Shown piece by piece: positions 27,231 through 36,496 of a stretch of 64,000 nt of DNA. Source of the DNA: an uncultured Clostridiaceae bacterium (lineage in GTDB: Bacteria > Bacillota > Clostridia > Clostridiales > Clostridiaceae); the NCBI GenBank assembly GCA_946405135.1, contig CAMJGD010000002.1, positions 62,001 through 126,000 on the forward strand, read 5' to 3'. Every line of letters starts with the position of its first letter. The first letter of the stretch is position 1. Made by a program: the position numbers and the translations under genes. The notes below the pieces were generated by a model. That model ran no database searches and had not been told where the DNA came from. It saw only the letters and a list, made by a program, of their open reading frames with translations.

Positions 27231-27935
27231 TTAGCCTTCAATTCTGCTCAATATTTCTTCATAGGCTTCACGGACATTGCCAAGATCTCTTCTAAATCTA
27301 TCTTTATCTAATTTTTCATTAGTTTTAGCATCCCAAAATCTACAGGTATCTGGTGATATTTCATCTGCAAGAAGTATTTCTCCATTATATCTTCCAAACT
27401 CTAATTTAAAATCGATGAGTTTTATATTTTGCTTTAAAAAGAATTCTTTAAGTATTTCATTTATTTGAGCTGTAATTTTATATATTTCCTTTAATTCTTC
27501 AAAAGTAGTTGCACCTATGGCTACAGCATGATAATCATTTATTAGAGGATCCCCTAATTCATCATTTTTATAGCTTAATTCAAAAACTGTAGTTTTTAGT
27601 GGAAATCCTTCTTCTAGCCCTAATCTCTTTGCCATACTGCCTGCAGCTACATTTCTTACTATTACTTCTAAAGGTACTATCTCCACTTTCTTGCAAAGCT
27701 GTTCTCTCTCATTTAACTTTTTAATAAAATGAGTTTTTATTCCTTTCCTTTGAAGAAGCTGAAAAAGCTTTGATGTAATACTATTATTGAGTTCCCCTTT
27801 ACTCTGTATCTGCCCCTTTTTTTCTCCATTAAAAGCTGTTGCATCATCTTTGTAGTAAACTATTACTTCGTCTTCCTTATCTGTTTTAAAAATCTTTTTT
27901 GCCTTTCCTTCATATAACATTTCTCTATTCTCCAT
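27231..27935 (-). CDS. purC: SAICAR synthetase
   Basis: It ligates aspartate to CAIR. The 234-residue protein starts [14 protein letters not shown] after a short N-terminal extension and includes [22 protein letters not shown] and [14 protein letters not shown] motifs. Its ATG overlaps the purE stop codon by one base, so translation is coupled. Confidence 0.95.
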   Translation of the reverse strand: MENREMLYEGKAKKIFKTDKEDEVIVYYKDDATAFNGEKKGQIQSKGELNNSITSKLFQLLQRKGIKTHFIKKLNEREQLCKKVEIVPLEVIVRNVAAGSMAKRLGLEEGFPLKTTVFELSYKNDELGDPLINDYHAVAIGATTFEELKEIYKITAQINEILKEFFLKQNIKLIDFKLEFGRYNGEILLADEISPDTCRFWDAKTNEKLDKDRFRRDLGNVREAYEEILSRIEG

Positions 27936-28414
27936 TAAAGTTCCACCCCTTCACAATTTTCTTTTATAAATTTTTCTTTCATATCTTTTCTATAATTTTT
28001 AAGAGCTTCTTTTAATTCATCATATTTTACGGATAAAATTTCTACTGCCAGCATGCCTGCATTATAGCTATTATTTATACCTACTGCAGCTACAGGAATG
28101 GATTTAGGCATCTGAACTATAGAGTATAATGAATCCAAACCATTTAGTGCAGCATTAACAGGTACACCTATTACAGGAAGTGTGGTATGAGAAGCTATGA
28201 CCCCTGGAAGATGAGCTGCAAGACCTGCTCCTGCAATTATACATTCAAAACCTTCCTCTTCAATATTTTCAAGTACTTCCAAAAGCTTTTCTGGTACCCT
28301 ATGGGCAGAAAGAATAAATGCTTTATAATCCACGTTAAATTCTTTAAGTGCTTTAGCAGCACCTTTCATTACTTCTGTATCTGACTTGCTTCCAAATATT
28401 ATAGCTACCTTCAT
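27935..28414 (-). CDS. purE: N5-carboxyaminoimidazole ribonucleotide mutase
   Basis: The 159-residue class I PurE has [12 protein letters not shown], the [11 protein letters not shown] motif and [12 protein letters not shown]. No purK (which supplies N5-CAIR) is in this operon, so it must be encoded elsewhere, or a different route is used. Confidence 0.94.
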   Translation of the reverse strand: MKVAIIFGSKSDTEVMKGAAKALKEFNVDYKAFILSAHRVPEKLLEVLENIEEEGFECIIAGAGLAAHLPGVIASHTTLPVIGVPVNAALNGLDSLYSIVQMPKSIPVAAVGINNSYNAGMLAVEILSVKYDELKEALKNYRKDMKEKFIKENCEGVEL

Positions 28415-28438
28415 GATAAAACCTCCTCTTAACCCTAT

Positions 28439-31400
28439 TTATTTAAAATAATTTACCCCAGATTTAAATATTTTCTGATCCATTTCACCGCAAATATTTT
28501 TATATAATCCTTCTCCTATTCTTTCACTATGTCCCATCTTTCCTAAAACCCTTCCATCAGGACTTGTAATACCTTCTATTCCATACATAGAACCATTAGG
28601 ATTGAAAGGCATATCTAAAGCTATATCCCCATTAAAATCTACATATTGAGTAGCCACCTGACCTTTACTTATTAATTCTTTTATAAATCCTTCTGGAGCA
28701 ACAAATCTTCCTTCCCCATGAGATACCGGTATGGTATGAATATCTCCTGCTTTTGCTTCATTGAACCAAGGTGATAAATTTGAAACTACTTTAGTTTGAA
28801 CCATAGTTGATACATGTCGTCCTATGCTGTTATAGGTTAAAGTAGGCATATTTTCTTCAATATCAATAATTTCTCCATAAGGTACAAGTCCTAATTTTAT
28901 AAGTGCTTGGAATCCATTGCATATACCCAGCATAAGTCCATCTCTATTTTTTAGTAGTTCCATTACCGCTTCTTTTATATAAGGATTTCTAAATACAGTG
29001 GCTATAAATTTTCCTGATCCCTCTGGTTCATCTCCCGCGCTAAATCCTCCTGGAATCATTACTATCTGTGCCTTTTTTATCTCTTTTTTCATAATTTCTA
29101 TAGATTCTTTTAGAAGAGTCCTATTTAAATTTTTAAATACAATACTATTAACTTTTGCTCCCTGATTTTCAAAAGCTTTTATAGAATCGAATTCACAATT
29201 AGTTCCCGGAAATACAGGAATAAATACTGTTGGTTTTGAGAGCTTTGTACTTATGGATCTACAAGTTTTATGATTTTCATATAATTTTGTTTCTACGTTT
29301 TTCTCTATGTCTTTGGTTTTTGAAGGAAATAAAGATTGAAGTGGTTTTTCCCAAGCTTTAACCATTGCTTCTATAGATATTTTTTCATTTTCTATCTCAA
29401 TAACAGCTTCTTCCTGAGTAATGCCTAATATTTTATAGTTAAGTCCATTAAAGCTTTCCTCTACATTCACTTCATTACCAATTTCAAGCACTATAGATCC
29501 ATAATCTGGGCTAAACAAAGCCTGCATATCTATAGGATAAAGCTTAACACCTATACGATTTCCAAAACTCATTTTAGATAGTGCTTCGCATAATCCCCCA
29601 TGTTTTATACTCATGGCTGAATAAACATTTCCTTTATCTGCAAGTTTCTTAACTGTGGTTAAGTTTTGCTTAAATTCTTCAAAGTTTATTACTTCATCGG
29701 CTTTTCTGCTGCATTTTAGAAGTATTAGCTTGTGTCCTGGCAACTTTAATTCTTGTGAAATAATATTTTTAAAATCTTTTTCTACAGCAACTCCAAAAGC
29801 TACTAATGTAGGAGGTACATCTAATTGTTCAAAGCTTCCTGACATACTGTCCTTTCCTCCTATAGCAGCTATACCAAGTTCTTTCTGTGCATACAGTGCT
29901 CCTAATAATGCTGAAAAAGGTTTTCCCCATTTTTCTTTATCTTCTCCAAGCTTTTGAAAATACTCTTGAAGGGTTAATCTTACTTTTTTATAATCTCCTC
30001 CTAAACATGCTATTTTGGCAACTGCTTCAACTATGGAATATAAAGCTCCATGAAATGGACTCCATGTACCTATGTAAGGATTATATCCATAACTCATAAT
30101 AGTTACTGCTTTTGTATCCCCACCTAATACAGGTATTTTAGATACCATACCTTCCCCTGGAGTCATTTGATATTTGCCTCCAAAGGGCATGAGCACTGTG
30201 CCGCTGCCTATGGTACTGTCGAATCTTTCTGCAAGGCCCTTCTGGCTGCATATATTTAAATCTGAAAGGGTGCTTATCCACTTTTCTTTTAAATTTTTAC
30301 TATTTTCATAAAAACTATTAAAATAGTTATCTTCTTCTACAGGAGCTTTTATAAATACATCTGCATAATTTTTTGCTCCATTAGAATCTAGAAAATCTCT
30401 CTTTATATCAACAATAGCCTCACCCTTGTAAAACATTCTTAATCTTTCTAATTCTGTAACTTCTGCCACCTTAGTACTTTCAATATTTTCTTCTTCTGCA
30501 AGTTTTATAAACCTATCTGCATGTTCTTTTTCAACAACTACTGCCATTCTTTCTTGAGACTCTGATATAGCAAGTTCCGTACCTGTAAGTCCTTCATATT
30601 TTTTAGGTACTTTATCTAAGTTTATATCTATACCGCTGCATAACTCTCCTATGGCTACAGCTACTCCACCTGCTCCAAAATCATTACACTTCTTTATAAG
30701 CGCTGCTACTTCTTCTCTTCTAAAAAATCTTTGAAGTTTTCTTTCTGTAGGAGCATTTCCTTTTTGCACTTCGGCTCCACATATATTTATAGATTTTTCA
30801 GTATGTTTTTTAGAAGACCCTGTAGCTCCTCCACAGCCATCTCTTCCTGTTCTTCCCCCAAGCAGTAATATAACATCACCTTTTAAAGGCTTTTCTCTCC
30901 TTACATTTTTACTAGGGGCTGCTCCTATAACTGCTCCTATTTCCATTCTTTTAGCTACAAAACCTTCATGATATACCTCTGTTACCTGCCCAGTGGACAA
31001 TCCTATTTGGTTTCCATAGGAACTATATCCTTTAGCTGCTCCAAGAGTTATCTTTCTTTGAGGAAGCTTTCCTTTCAAAGTATCAGAAACTTTTTTTCTT
31101 GGATCACCACTGCCTGTAACTCTCATGGCCTGATATACATAAGTTCTTCCAGATAGAGGATCTCTTATAGCTCCTCCAAGGCAGGTAGCCGCGCCTCCAA
31201 AAGGTTCAATTTCTGTAGGGTGATTGTGGGTTTCATTTTTAAAAGATATGAGATACTCTTCTATTCCAAAGGTTGTATCTATATTTACCTTTATAGTGCA
31301 AGCATTTATTTCATCAGACTCATCTAAGTCTTTAAGATCTCCTCTTTTTTTCATTTCTTTCATAGCTATAGTAGCTATATCCATCAAATTTATATCTCTT

Positions 31401-32200
31401 TGTTTTTCATATAAATAATTTCTGCTCTTAATGTACTCATCATAAGCTATTGCTGTAGGTTTATTAAAAATATTTTCTTCTATTTCTATATCTTTTATGG
31501 AAGTTGAAAATGTAGTATGTCTGCAGTGATCTGACCAATAAGTATCAATAACTGCTATCTCTGTATAGGTAGGATTTCTTTTTTCCTTTACAAAATACTC
31601 TTTGCAAAGTTTAAGGTCTGAAAGGCTCATAGCAAGATTTAATTCTTTGTGCAATGCTTCAATTTCATTATCATTCATATTTATAAATTCTTTAATATTT
31701 TCTATATTACTAGTTTCAAATGCATCTTCTTTAAAACAAGATTCCCCAAAAGGAATAGTTTCTCTTGAATCCACTGGATTTATATAATAATCTTTTATCT
31801 TTTTAAATTCTTTTTCCTTTATATTCCCCTTAATGCATATAATTTTAGCATACTTAACTTTTGGTCTTACTCCCTCTGATATTATCTCAATGCATTCTTC
31901 CGCTGCATCACTTCTTTGATCATATTGACCTGGAAGATATTCTACCGCAAAACATGAGTATCCATAAAGATCTATGCTATCTTCATATAAATTGTCAAGA
32001 TTTTTTTCTGCAAAAACACTATATTTTGAAGCTTCTAAAACCTCTTTTGAAATATCAATTATATCATACCTATTTACAATTCTTACCTCTTTAATACTAT
32101 CAATACATAAGTTTTGCTTGAAATCTAAAAGAAGCTCCTTACCTTCAACGTCAAATTCTTTTTTCTTTTGGATAAAAAGTCGTTTGCAAAAATTTCCCAT
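28439..32200 (-). CDS. purL: Phosphoribosylformylglycinamidine synthase, single-chain
   Basis: The 1253-residue enzyme combines the synthetase and glutaminase parts that Bacillus splits into PurS, PurL and PurQ. Residues about 1-950 carry the ATPase domains (NHPTEIEPFGGAATCLGG, GAGGVAVAIGELCSG). The glutaminase at about 990-1253 has nucleophile Cys in GICNGFQAL and a C-terminal SHGEGRF. It is the first gene of purLECFMNHD. GGGAGAG precedes the ATG, and a guanine riboswitch with terminator controls entry into the operon. Confidence 0.95.
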   Translation of the reverse strand: MGNFCKRLFIQKKKEFDVEGKELLLDFKQNLCIDSIKEVRIVNRYDIIDISKEVLEASKYSVFAEKNLDNLYEDSIDLYGYSCFAVEYLPGQYDQRSDAAEECIEIISEGVRPKVKYAKIICIKGNIKEKEFKKIKDYYINPVDSRETIPFGESCFKEDAFETSNIENIKEFINMNDNEIEALHKELNLAMSLSDLKLCKEYFVKEKRNPTYTEIAVIDTYWSDHCRHTTFSTSIKDIEIEENIFNKPTAIAYDEYIKSRNYLYEKQRDINLMDIATIAMKEMKKRGDLKDLDESDEINACTIKVNIDTTFGIEEYLISFKNETHNHPTEIEPFGGAATCLGGAIRDPLSGRTYVYQAMRVTGSGDPRKKVSDTLKGKLPQRKITLGAAKGYSSYGNQIGLSTGQVTEVYHEGFVAKRMEIGAVIGAAPSKNVRREKPLKGDVILLLGGRTGRDGCGGATGSSKKHTEKSINICGAEVQKGNAPTERKLQRFFRREEVAALIKKCNDFGAGGVAVAIGELCSGIDINLDKVPKKYEGLTGTELAISESQERMAVVVEKEHADRFIKLAEEENIESTKVAEVTELERLRMFYKGEAIVDIKRDFLDSNGAKNYADVFIKAPVEEDNYFNSFYENSKNLKEKWISTLSDLNICSQKGLAERFDSTIGSGTVLMPFGGKYQMTPGEGMVSKIPVLGGDTKAVTIMSYGYNPYIGTWSPFHGALYSIVEAVAKIACLGGDYKKVRLTLQEYFQKLGEDKEKWGKPFSALLGALYAQKELGIAAIGGKDSMSGSFEQLDVPPTLVAFGVAVEKDFKNIISQELKLPGHKLILLKCSRKADEVINFEEFKQNLTTVKKLADKGNVYSAMSIKHGGLCEALSKMSFGNRIGVKLYPIDMQALFSPDYGSIVLEIGNEVNVEESFNGLNYKILGITQEEAVIEIENEKISIEAMVKAWEKPLQSLFPSKTKDIEKNVETKLYENHKTCRSISTKLSKPTVFIPVFPGTNCEFDSIKAFENQGAKVNSIVFKNLNRTLLKESIEIMKKEIKKAQIVMIPGGFSAGDEPEGSGKFIATVFRNPYIKEAVMELLKNRDGLMLGICNGFQALIKLGLVPYGEIIDIEENMPTLTYNSIGRHVSTMVQTKVVSNLSPWFNEAKAGDIHTIPVSHGEGRFVAPEGFIKELISKGQVATQYVDFNGDIALDMPFNPNGSMYGIEGITSPDGRVLGKMGHSERIGEGLYKNICGEMDQKIFKSGVNYFK

Positions 32201-32236
32201 AATACTTCTCTCCCAAACTATATTTTAAAATTCAAA

Positions 32237-32280
32237 TAAAAAAACTGCTGAAAGGTATGAGTAAACCCTTCAGCAGCATA
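32237..32280 (-). terminator. Riboswitch-controlled terminator before purL
   Basis: CTGCTGAAAGGT (32245-32256) pairs with ACCCTTCAGCAG (32265-32276), and the minus strand continues with T7. It lies between the purine aptamer and purL and is the expected expression platform. Confidence 0.9.
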
Positions 32281-32337
32281 TGCTCTCCAAAAAATATGGA
32301 ATAAACACAATACTAATTCTCTGCTAATTCATAAAGT

Positions 32338-32410
32338 TTACCCATAGTAAGGAGATTTACGGTCCCCTTATAGAGACTCCTGAACCCTATTTTCAGGAAT
32401 ATATGGATAA
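32338..32410 (-). promoter_or_regulatory. Guanine-class purine riboswitch
   Basis: The minus strand reads TTATCCATATATTCC, a P2 hairpin CCTGAA ... TTCAGG, AGTCTCTAT, a P3 hairpin around GGGGACCGTAAATCTCC, and then TTACTATGGGTAA closing P1 over nine pairs. This matches the purine aptamer of the Bacillus xpt gene. The key J3/1 position is C (ACTATGG), which specifies guanine or hypoxanthine rather than adenine. Confidence 0.92.
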
Positions 32411-32531
32411 TTGTTATTATGTTTTCTTTCATCTTAAGAATAACACTGGGAGAAAAATAAGTCAATGTTTTTAAATAAATATATTATATTATTCGTATAT
32501 TGGCGAATATCATAATATATTTTATGCTTTA

Positions 32532-33581
32532 TCATTCGTTATATTTATATTTTTTAGGTATATTGCTGTCTGCTAATATTGGAGTGATATCTATTTTAAG
32601 CACACTTTCTTTAGAGATACCTTCCATATTTATTATAGTGACATTCATATTTACTTTTCCAACTATTTCAACACCTCTACCTTCGAAAAATATAGAGTGT
32701 ATTTTTTTTGTATGATGATAAATAACCTTAAGAATGTCATAAAAAACATTATGTTTTACATCCTTACTAAATCCAAAATGCTCTATATTACCAAAACCAA
32801 GAATTCCTATTTCCATATCCTTTTTAGCTTTATATCGACTTCCATAACCTATAAGTTCACCTTTTTTAACATGGCAGGTATTTACTACTTTTGCACAGTA
32901 GGAAAATATCTTTTTAAGTCCAAGCGAAGCTCCTTCATATCCGTAAAGTATATTTCCTGCTCTGACTAGATTAGTAAAATCTGCAGCCTTTCTTATATCT
33001 TCATTTAAAAATCCACTGGAGTTAAGGCAGTGTATGTTAGGTATCTCCCCTTTAAAAGGCATTACAGCATTTTTAAATATGTCTATCTGATTAAGTGTAA
33101 ATTTCACATTTTTAGTATTATGTAAATGAGTATATACTCCATCTATTATTATATTAGGAAATTTTGTTTTTATATGTTCCACTACCTGTGCTAACCTTTC
33201 TGGTTTAATACCCATCCTATTCATCCCTGTATCTACGTATATATGTACCTTATAAGAACTTTCTTTATCTATTCCCATTAATATTTCTTCATTATCAATG
33301 GTATATATGATATTTTCCTTATTTTCTTTAAAATCTTCTGAATCTGTTAAAGGACTCAAAAGAAGTATTGGATTATCTCCTTGTACTCTTTTAGCTTCTT
33401 CCATGTCTGCTACTGCAAAATAGTCTACCTTATCTTTCAAAAAATCTGTAATTCCTTCAATGCCAAGTCCATAAGCATTACCTTTTACCACTCCAATTAT
33501 CTTTTTATTACATGAATTTTTTATAATATTAACATTTTCCTCTAGCTTATTTAAATCTATTTCACACCAGAAGTTCTTCAT
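32532..33581 (-). CDS. alr: Alanine racemase
   Basis: The PLP enzyme makes D-alanine for peptidoglycan. The 349-residue protein has the PLP lysine Lys33 in GVVKGNAYGLG, VDTGMNRMG, HLHNTKN and the catalytic tyrosine in GYGSRY. The usual VGRVCMD motif reads VGKVNMN, so Asp is replaced by Asn near the second active site. The protein is slightly short and somewhat divergent, so it may be a secondary racemase used in sporulation or catabolism, or one acting on another amino acid. Confidence 0.85.
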   Translation of the reverse strand: MKNFWCEIDLNKLEENVNIIKNSCNKKIIGVVKGNAYGLGIEGITDFLKDKVDYFAVADMEEAKRVQGDNPILLLSPLTDSEDFKENKENIIYTIDNEEILMGIDKESSYKVHIYVDTGMNRMGIKPERLAQVVEHIKTKFPNIIIDGVYTHLHNTKNVKFTLNQIDIFKNAVMPFKGEIPNIHCLNSSGFLNEDIRKAADFTNLVRAGNILYGYEGASLGLKKIFSYCAKVVNTCHVKKGELIGYGSRYKAKKDMEIGILGFGNIEHFGFSKDVKHNVFYDILKVIYHHTKKIHSIFFEGRGVEIVGKVNMNVTIINMEGISKESVLKIDITPILADSNIPKKYKYNE

Positions 33582-33720
33582 TTTTTATCCCATCCTTTTG
33601 AAAAGTTAAATTAAGTTTTGTTTATATTATAAACTATATAAATTATAAATTACAAAATATTTAATAACTTATCTATACTACTCATTTCATCATGTATATG
33701 TCGCTGCCAAAAGCCTATAA

Positions 33721-35845
33721 CTCTGTCACAATAAAAAGTAGATGTTCAAGTAATACAAAAATAAATTTAATTTAAAATCCTAAAATTTGGAATGTAAGAT
33801 TGGTGGTATCATGTTCCCTAAATTTATACCTATGTCACAATAAAAAGTAGATACAACTTGAATGTGTAAGCCAAGCCAAAACTAATAAAAATAACATCTT
33901 TTCACAACAAATAGTGGATGTGTAATTTGTGCAGTTAGTTCTATTAACAAAATTTAGAACATAACACCCGTTTAATTTTTCTAATTTATACTCTGTACAT
34001 GCTCTTTAATAAAAATCTCCAGTATTATAATGCTGCTACAGTCTAAGTAGCTATAAATAGTTTTATTATAAAAACTTATAGAATAACACTACTACAAAAT
34101 CTTATGAAACATATCTTGCTATGTCTTGTCTATATTAAATTTTTAAGGCAACAAAATTTAGCCTGATTTTTTCAATTTTTTAAGCTACAGATTTTACTTC
34201 TTTAAAATCGCAAACTCTTAGTTTTTCTTTACTGTTCATTAATAGAATCATTATATCTATAAGCTTATAATTTAAACTGTTTTTTTGATTTAATTCAAGC
34301 CACTTAAGCCAAGAAATATAGTGATTTAGATACTTTGTTGCTACTCCTTGAAAATCACGAATAAAACATATAAGTTTTCTTCCAAAATGCCTTACATCTT
34401 TTATATGATATAAACCTTTCTTTACTTCACTCTCCCATCTTATTTTATATATCTTTAATTTTTTTCTTTTAGCAAAACTTTGGTAGTACATTTTATTGAT
34501 GGTACAAAGTATAGATCCTTTTGGAATTCTTTCATTTAATAAACTATTTACAGTTTCAAATTTTACTAAACCTTTACAGGCTGTTTGACAAAATATATTT
34601 TCATTTCTATCCTTGCAGCATAATATGCATACTCTAGTCTCTTCAGTGGGTTCTACCCCATATTTATTGTCTTTTTTTCTATGTGATCTTTTCTTGGAAA
34701 AGTTAGGATCTTTTGAATGGTTTCCTTTGAAATTTTCTTCAATATATATTTCATCTATTTCAATGATACCTTGAAGATTGTCAGGTAGTTTTGATTTTAT
34801 GGCATTAAGTATCTTATGCCTCCAATGAAAGGCTGTATTTCTATGTATATTGACAATTTCAGCACTTTCTCTTATAGGAAGTTTCTTACACATACACTTT
34901 ATATAATTAAGCCACTGTTCCTCTGTCTTTTTACTATAGCTCATAGGAGATTTTGTAAAATCGGAAAATATTTTTTTGCAGCTCTTGCATTTGTATCTCT
35001 GTCTCTTTAATGCATTTTTCCCATTTTTAACAATATCTTTGCTTTCGCAATGAGGACATACTACTTCCTGGGTAAGCACTCTCTCTTTCATAAGCTTTAT
35101 AAACTCTTCGTCGGAAATCAAGCTGTCCTTTTCATATATCAATTCTTTAAAACATGCTAAATCCTTAGATTTAAGCATTTTAAGTGCTGCTATTATATTG
35201 TTAACTTCACATAGATTTTTAGTTTCAGTATCAGCACTAACTTCTGATGCGTTATTAAGGCTAAAAATGCTATTAGGGTCTGGTGTTTCTTTTATCAAAA
35301 AGGTATTATTAAGTTTATGTATATTGTAAACAGATATATTATTAAAAGGAAAAATATTATTATCTTTAAGTAAGTAATTATTTTTGCTGAAGCTATAAAA
35401 TCCATATGCTTTTTCTGAGTAAGGTATATTTCTAAATTTAGCTTCTTTCCTAATTTCAATGGCCATATTTGTCACCTCTAATTACTTTTATAATTAGATT
35501 CTTGACAAAAAAATTGTATTCTAATCACTATTAAATTTGAAATGAAAATTTTTTAATAACTGGTAAAATTACTTTTGTAAAAAAACTTACTTTTGAATAA
35601 TATCTACTTTTTATTGTGACATAAATTCAATGCTTTACACTGCACATTACTTACTACTTATCATCCAAAATTTTACTTATGGAATTAGTTTTATTTTATA
35701 TATATCTGTCCATCTACTTTTTAGTGTGACATGAATACAGACTTTGTCTTATATAATACTGACTACTTATCATTCTAAAATTTTATTTATAAAATCAGAT
35801 TTATTATTTGCTATACCTGTCCATCTACTTTTTAGTGTGACAGAG
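33721..35845 (-). mobile_element. IS1595-type insertion sequence with iterated ends
   Basis: The outer ends are 24-25-bp inverted repeats (CTCTGTCACAATAAAAAGTAG at 33721; its inverse ends at 35845) differing at one position. Two further units of the same repeat lie inside each end: 33831-33853 and 33902-33920 on the left, 35601-35622 and 35710-35731 on the right, all pointing the same way within each end. A single transposase gene lies between. The flanks (GCCTATAA, GCATAAAT) are similar but not an exact 8-bp duplication. Confidence 0.8.
34180..35475 (-). CDS. IS1595-family transposase
   Basis: The 431-residue protein has an unusual N-terminal extension of about 140 residues. A zinc ribbon follows (VCPHCESKDIVKNGKN ... 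YKCKSCKKIF), then an HTH (IRESAEIVNIHRNTAFHWRHKIL). The ISXO2/IS1595 DDE domain starts at EIDEIYIEENFKGNHSKD. The HTH/RHKIL and DEIY motifs are diagnostic. The reading frame is intact, so the element may still move. Confidence 0.88.
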   Translation of the reverse strand: MTNMAIEIRKEAKFRNIPYSEKAYGFYSFSKNNYLLKDNNIFPFNNISVYNIHKLNNTFLIKETPDPNSIFSLNNASEVSADTETKNLCEVNNIIAALKMLKSKDLACFKELIYEKDSLISDEEFIKLMKERVLTQEVVCPHCESKDIVKNGKNALKRQRYKCKSCKKIFSDFTKSPMSYSKKTEEQWLNYIKCMCKKLPIRESAEIVNIHRNTAFHWRHKILNAIKSKLPDNLQGIIEIDEIYIEENFKGNHSKDPNFSKKRSHRKKDNKYGVEPTEETRVCILCCKDRNENIFCQTACKGLVKFETVNSLLNERIPKGSILCTINKMYYQSFAKRKKLKIYKIRWESEVKKGLYHIKDVRHFGRKLICFIRDFQGVATKYLNHYISWLKWLELNQKNSLNYKLIDIMILLMNSKEKLRVCDFKEVKSVA

Positions 35846-35899
35846 GCATAAATCCTAAAAGACACATGCTAAGTGGTATAAAGCAAAATTTGCCATATA

Positions 35900-35932
35900 A
35901 TAAAAAAGCCCTGATAAAATCAGAGCTTAAGC
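35900..35932 (-). terminator. Terminator after the CheY-like gene
   Basis: On the minus strand AGCTCTGATTTTATCAGGGCT forms a compact hairpin followed by T6, just after the response-regulator stop. Confidence 0.82.
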
Positions 35933-35948
35933 ATACTACATAAATTTA

Positions 35949-36329
35949 TTATGAAAATATTTCATTTACTAGTTCAACTAATCTTTCTTTAATTAAATCC
36001 TTTTTTATAAAATAAGTTGCCCCAAATGCCTCACATATACCAGATTCATTAGAAAAATTATACTTACCTCCGTCAGAAAGAACAATTATTTTTGTATCTT
36101 TATACTCTTTTTCTAATTCCATTATAACTTCTATTCCAGTTTTTTTAGGCATATAAATATCAGTGATTATTAAATCGATATTACCAGATTTTTTAAATAC
36201 ATCTATTCCTTCTTCACCATTGCAAGCCTCATATACCTTATAATTTGATTCCTCTAAAATCATTCTTATAAAACTCCTAATGCTTGCAGAATCATCAATA
36301 ACTAATATATTTTTTTGTTCTTCATTCAT
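35949..36329 (-). CDS. CheY-like single-domain response regulator
   Basis: The 126-residue protein is a receiver domain only. The acidic pair is in VIDDSAS, the phospho-acceptor aspartate is in LIITDIYMPKKTG, and the switch Ser is in VLSDGG with Lys in YFIKKD. It follows a chemoreceptor gene by 170 bases on the same strand. It may relay that receptor's signal, to motility or otherwise, but no CheA is nearby. Confidence 0.85.
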   Translation of the reverse strand: MNEEQKNILVIDDSASIRSFIRMILEESNYKVYEACNGEEGIDVFKKSGNIDLIITDIYMPKKTGIEVIMELEKEYKDTKIIVLSDGGKYNFSNESGICEAFGATYFIKKDLIKERLVELVNEIFS

Positions 36330-36496
36330 ACCTTTTATCTCCCCTTTTGTTTATTAATAGCTACATTAATAAAATAGAAGCATGAACTTAAATTTGAATT
36401 TATACTAAAGGTATCGTATATTATCTAAAAAATATAACACATTATAAATAATTTATATAATATTTATAAGAATTTATTTTTAATTTAAATAAATTC

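Noticed and set aside
33713..35853. Possible 8-bp target duplication of the IS1595-type element (GCCTATAA / GCATAAAT)
   Set aside because: The two flanks differ at several positions, so I do not claim a duplication.
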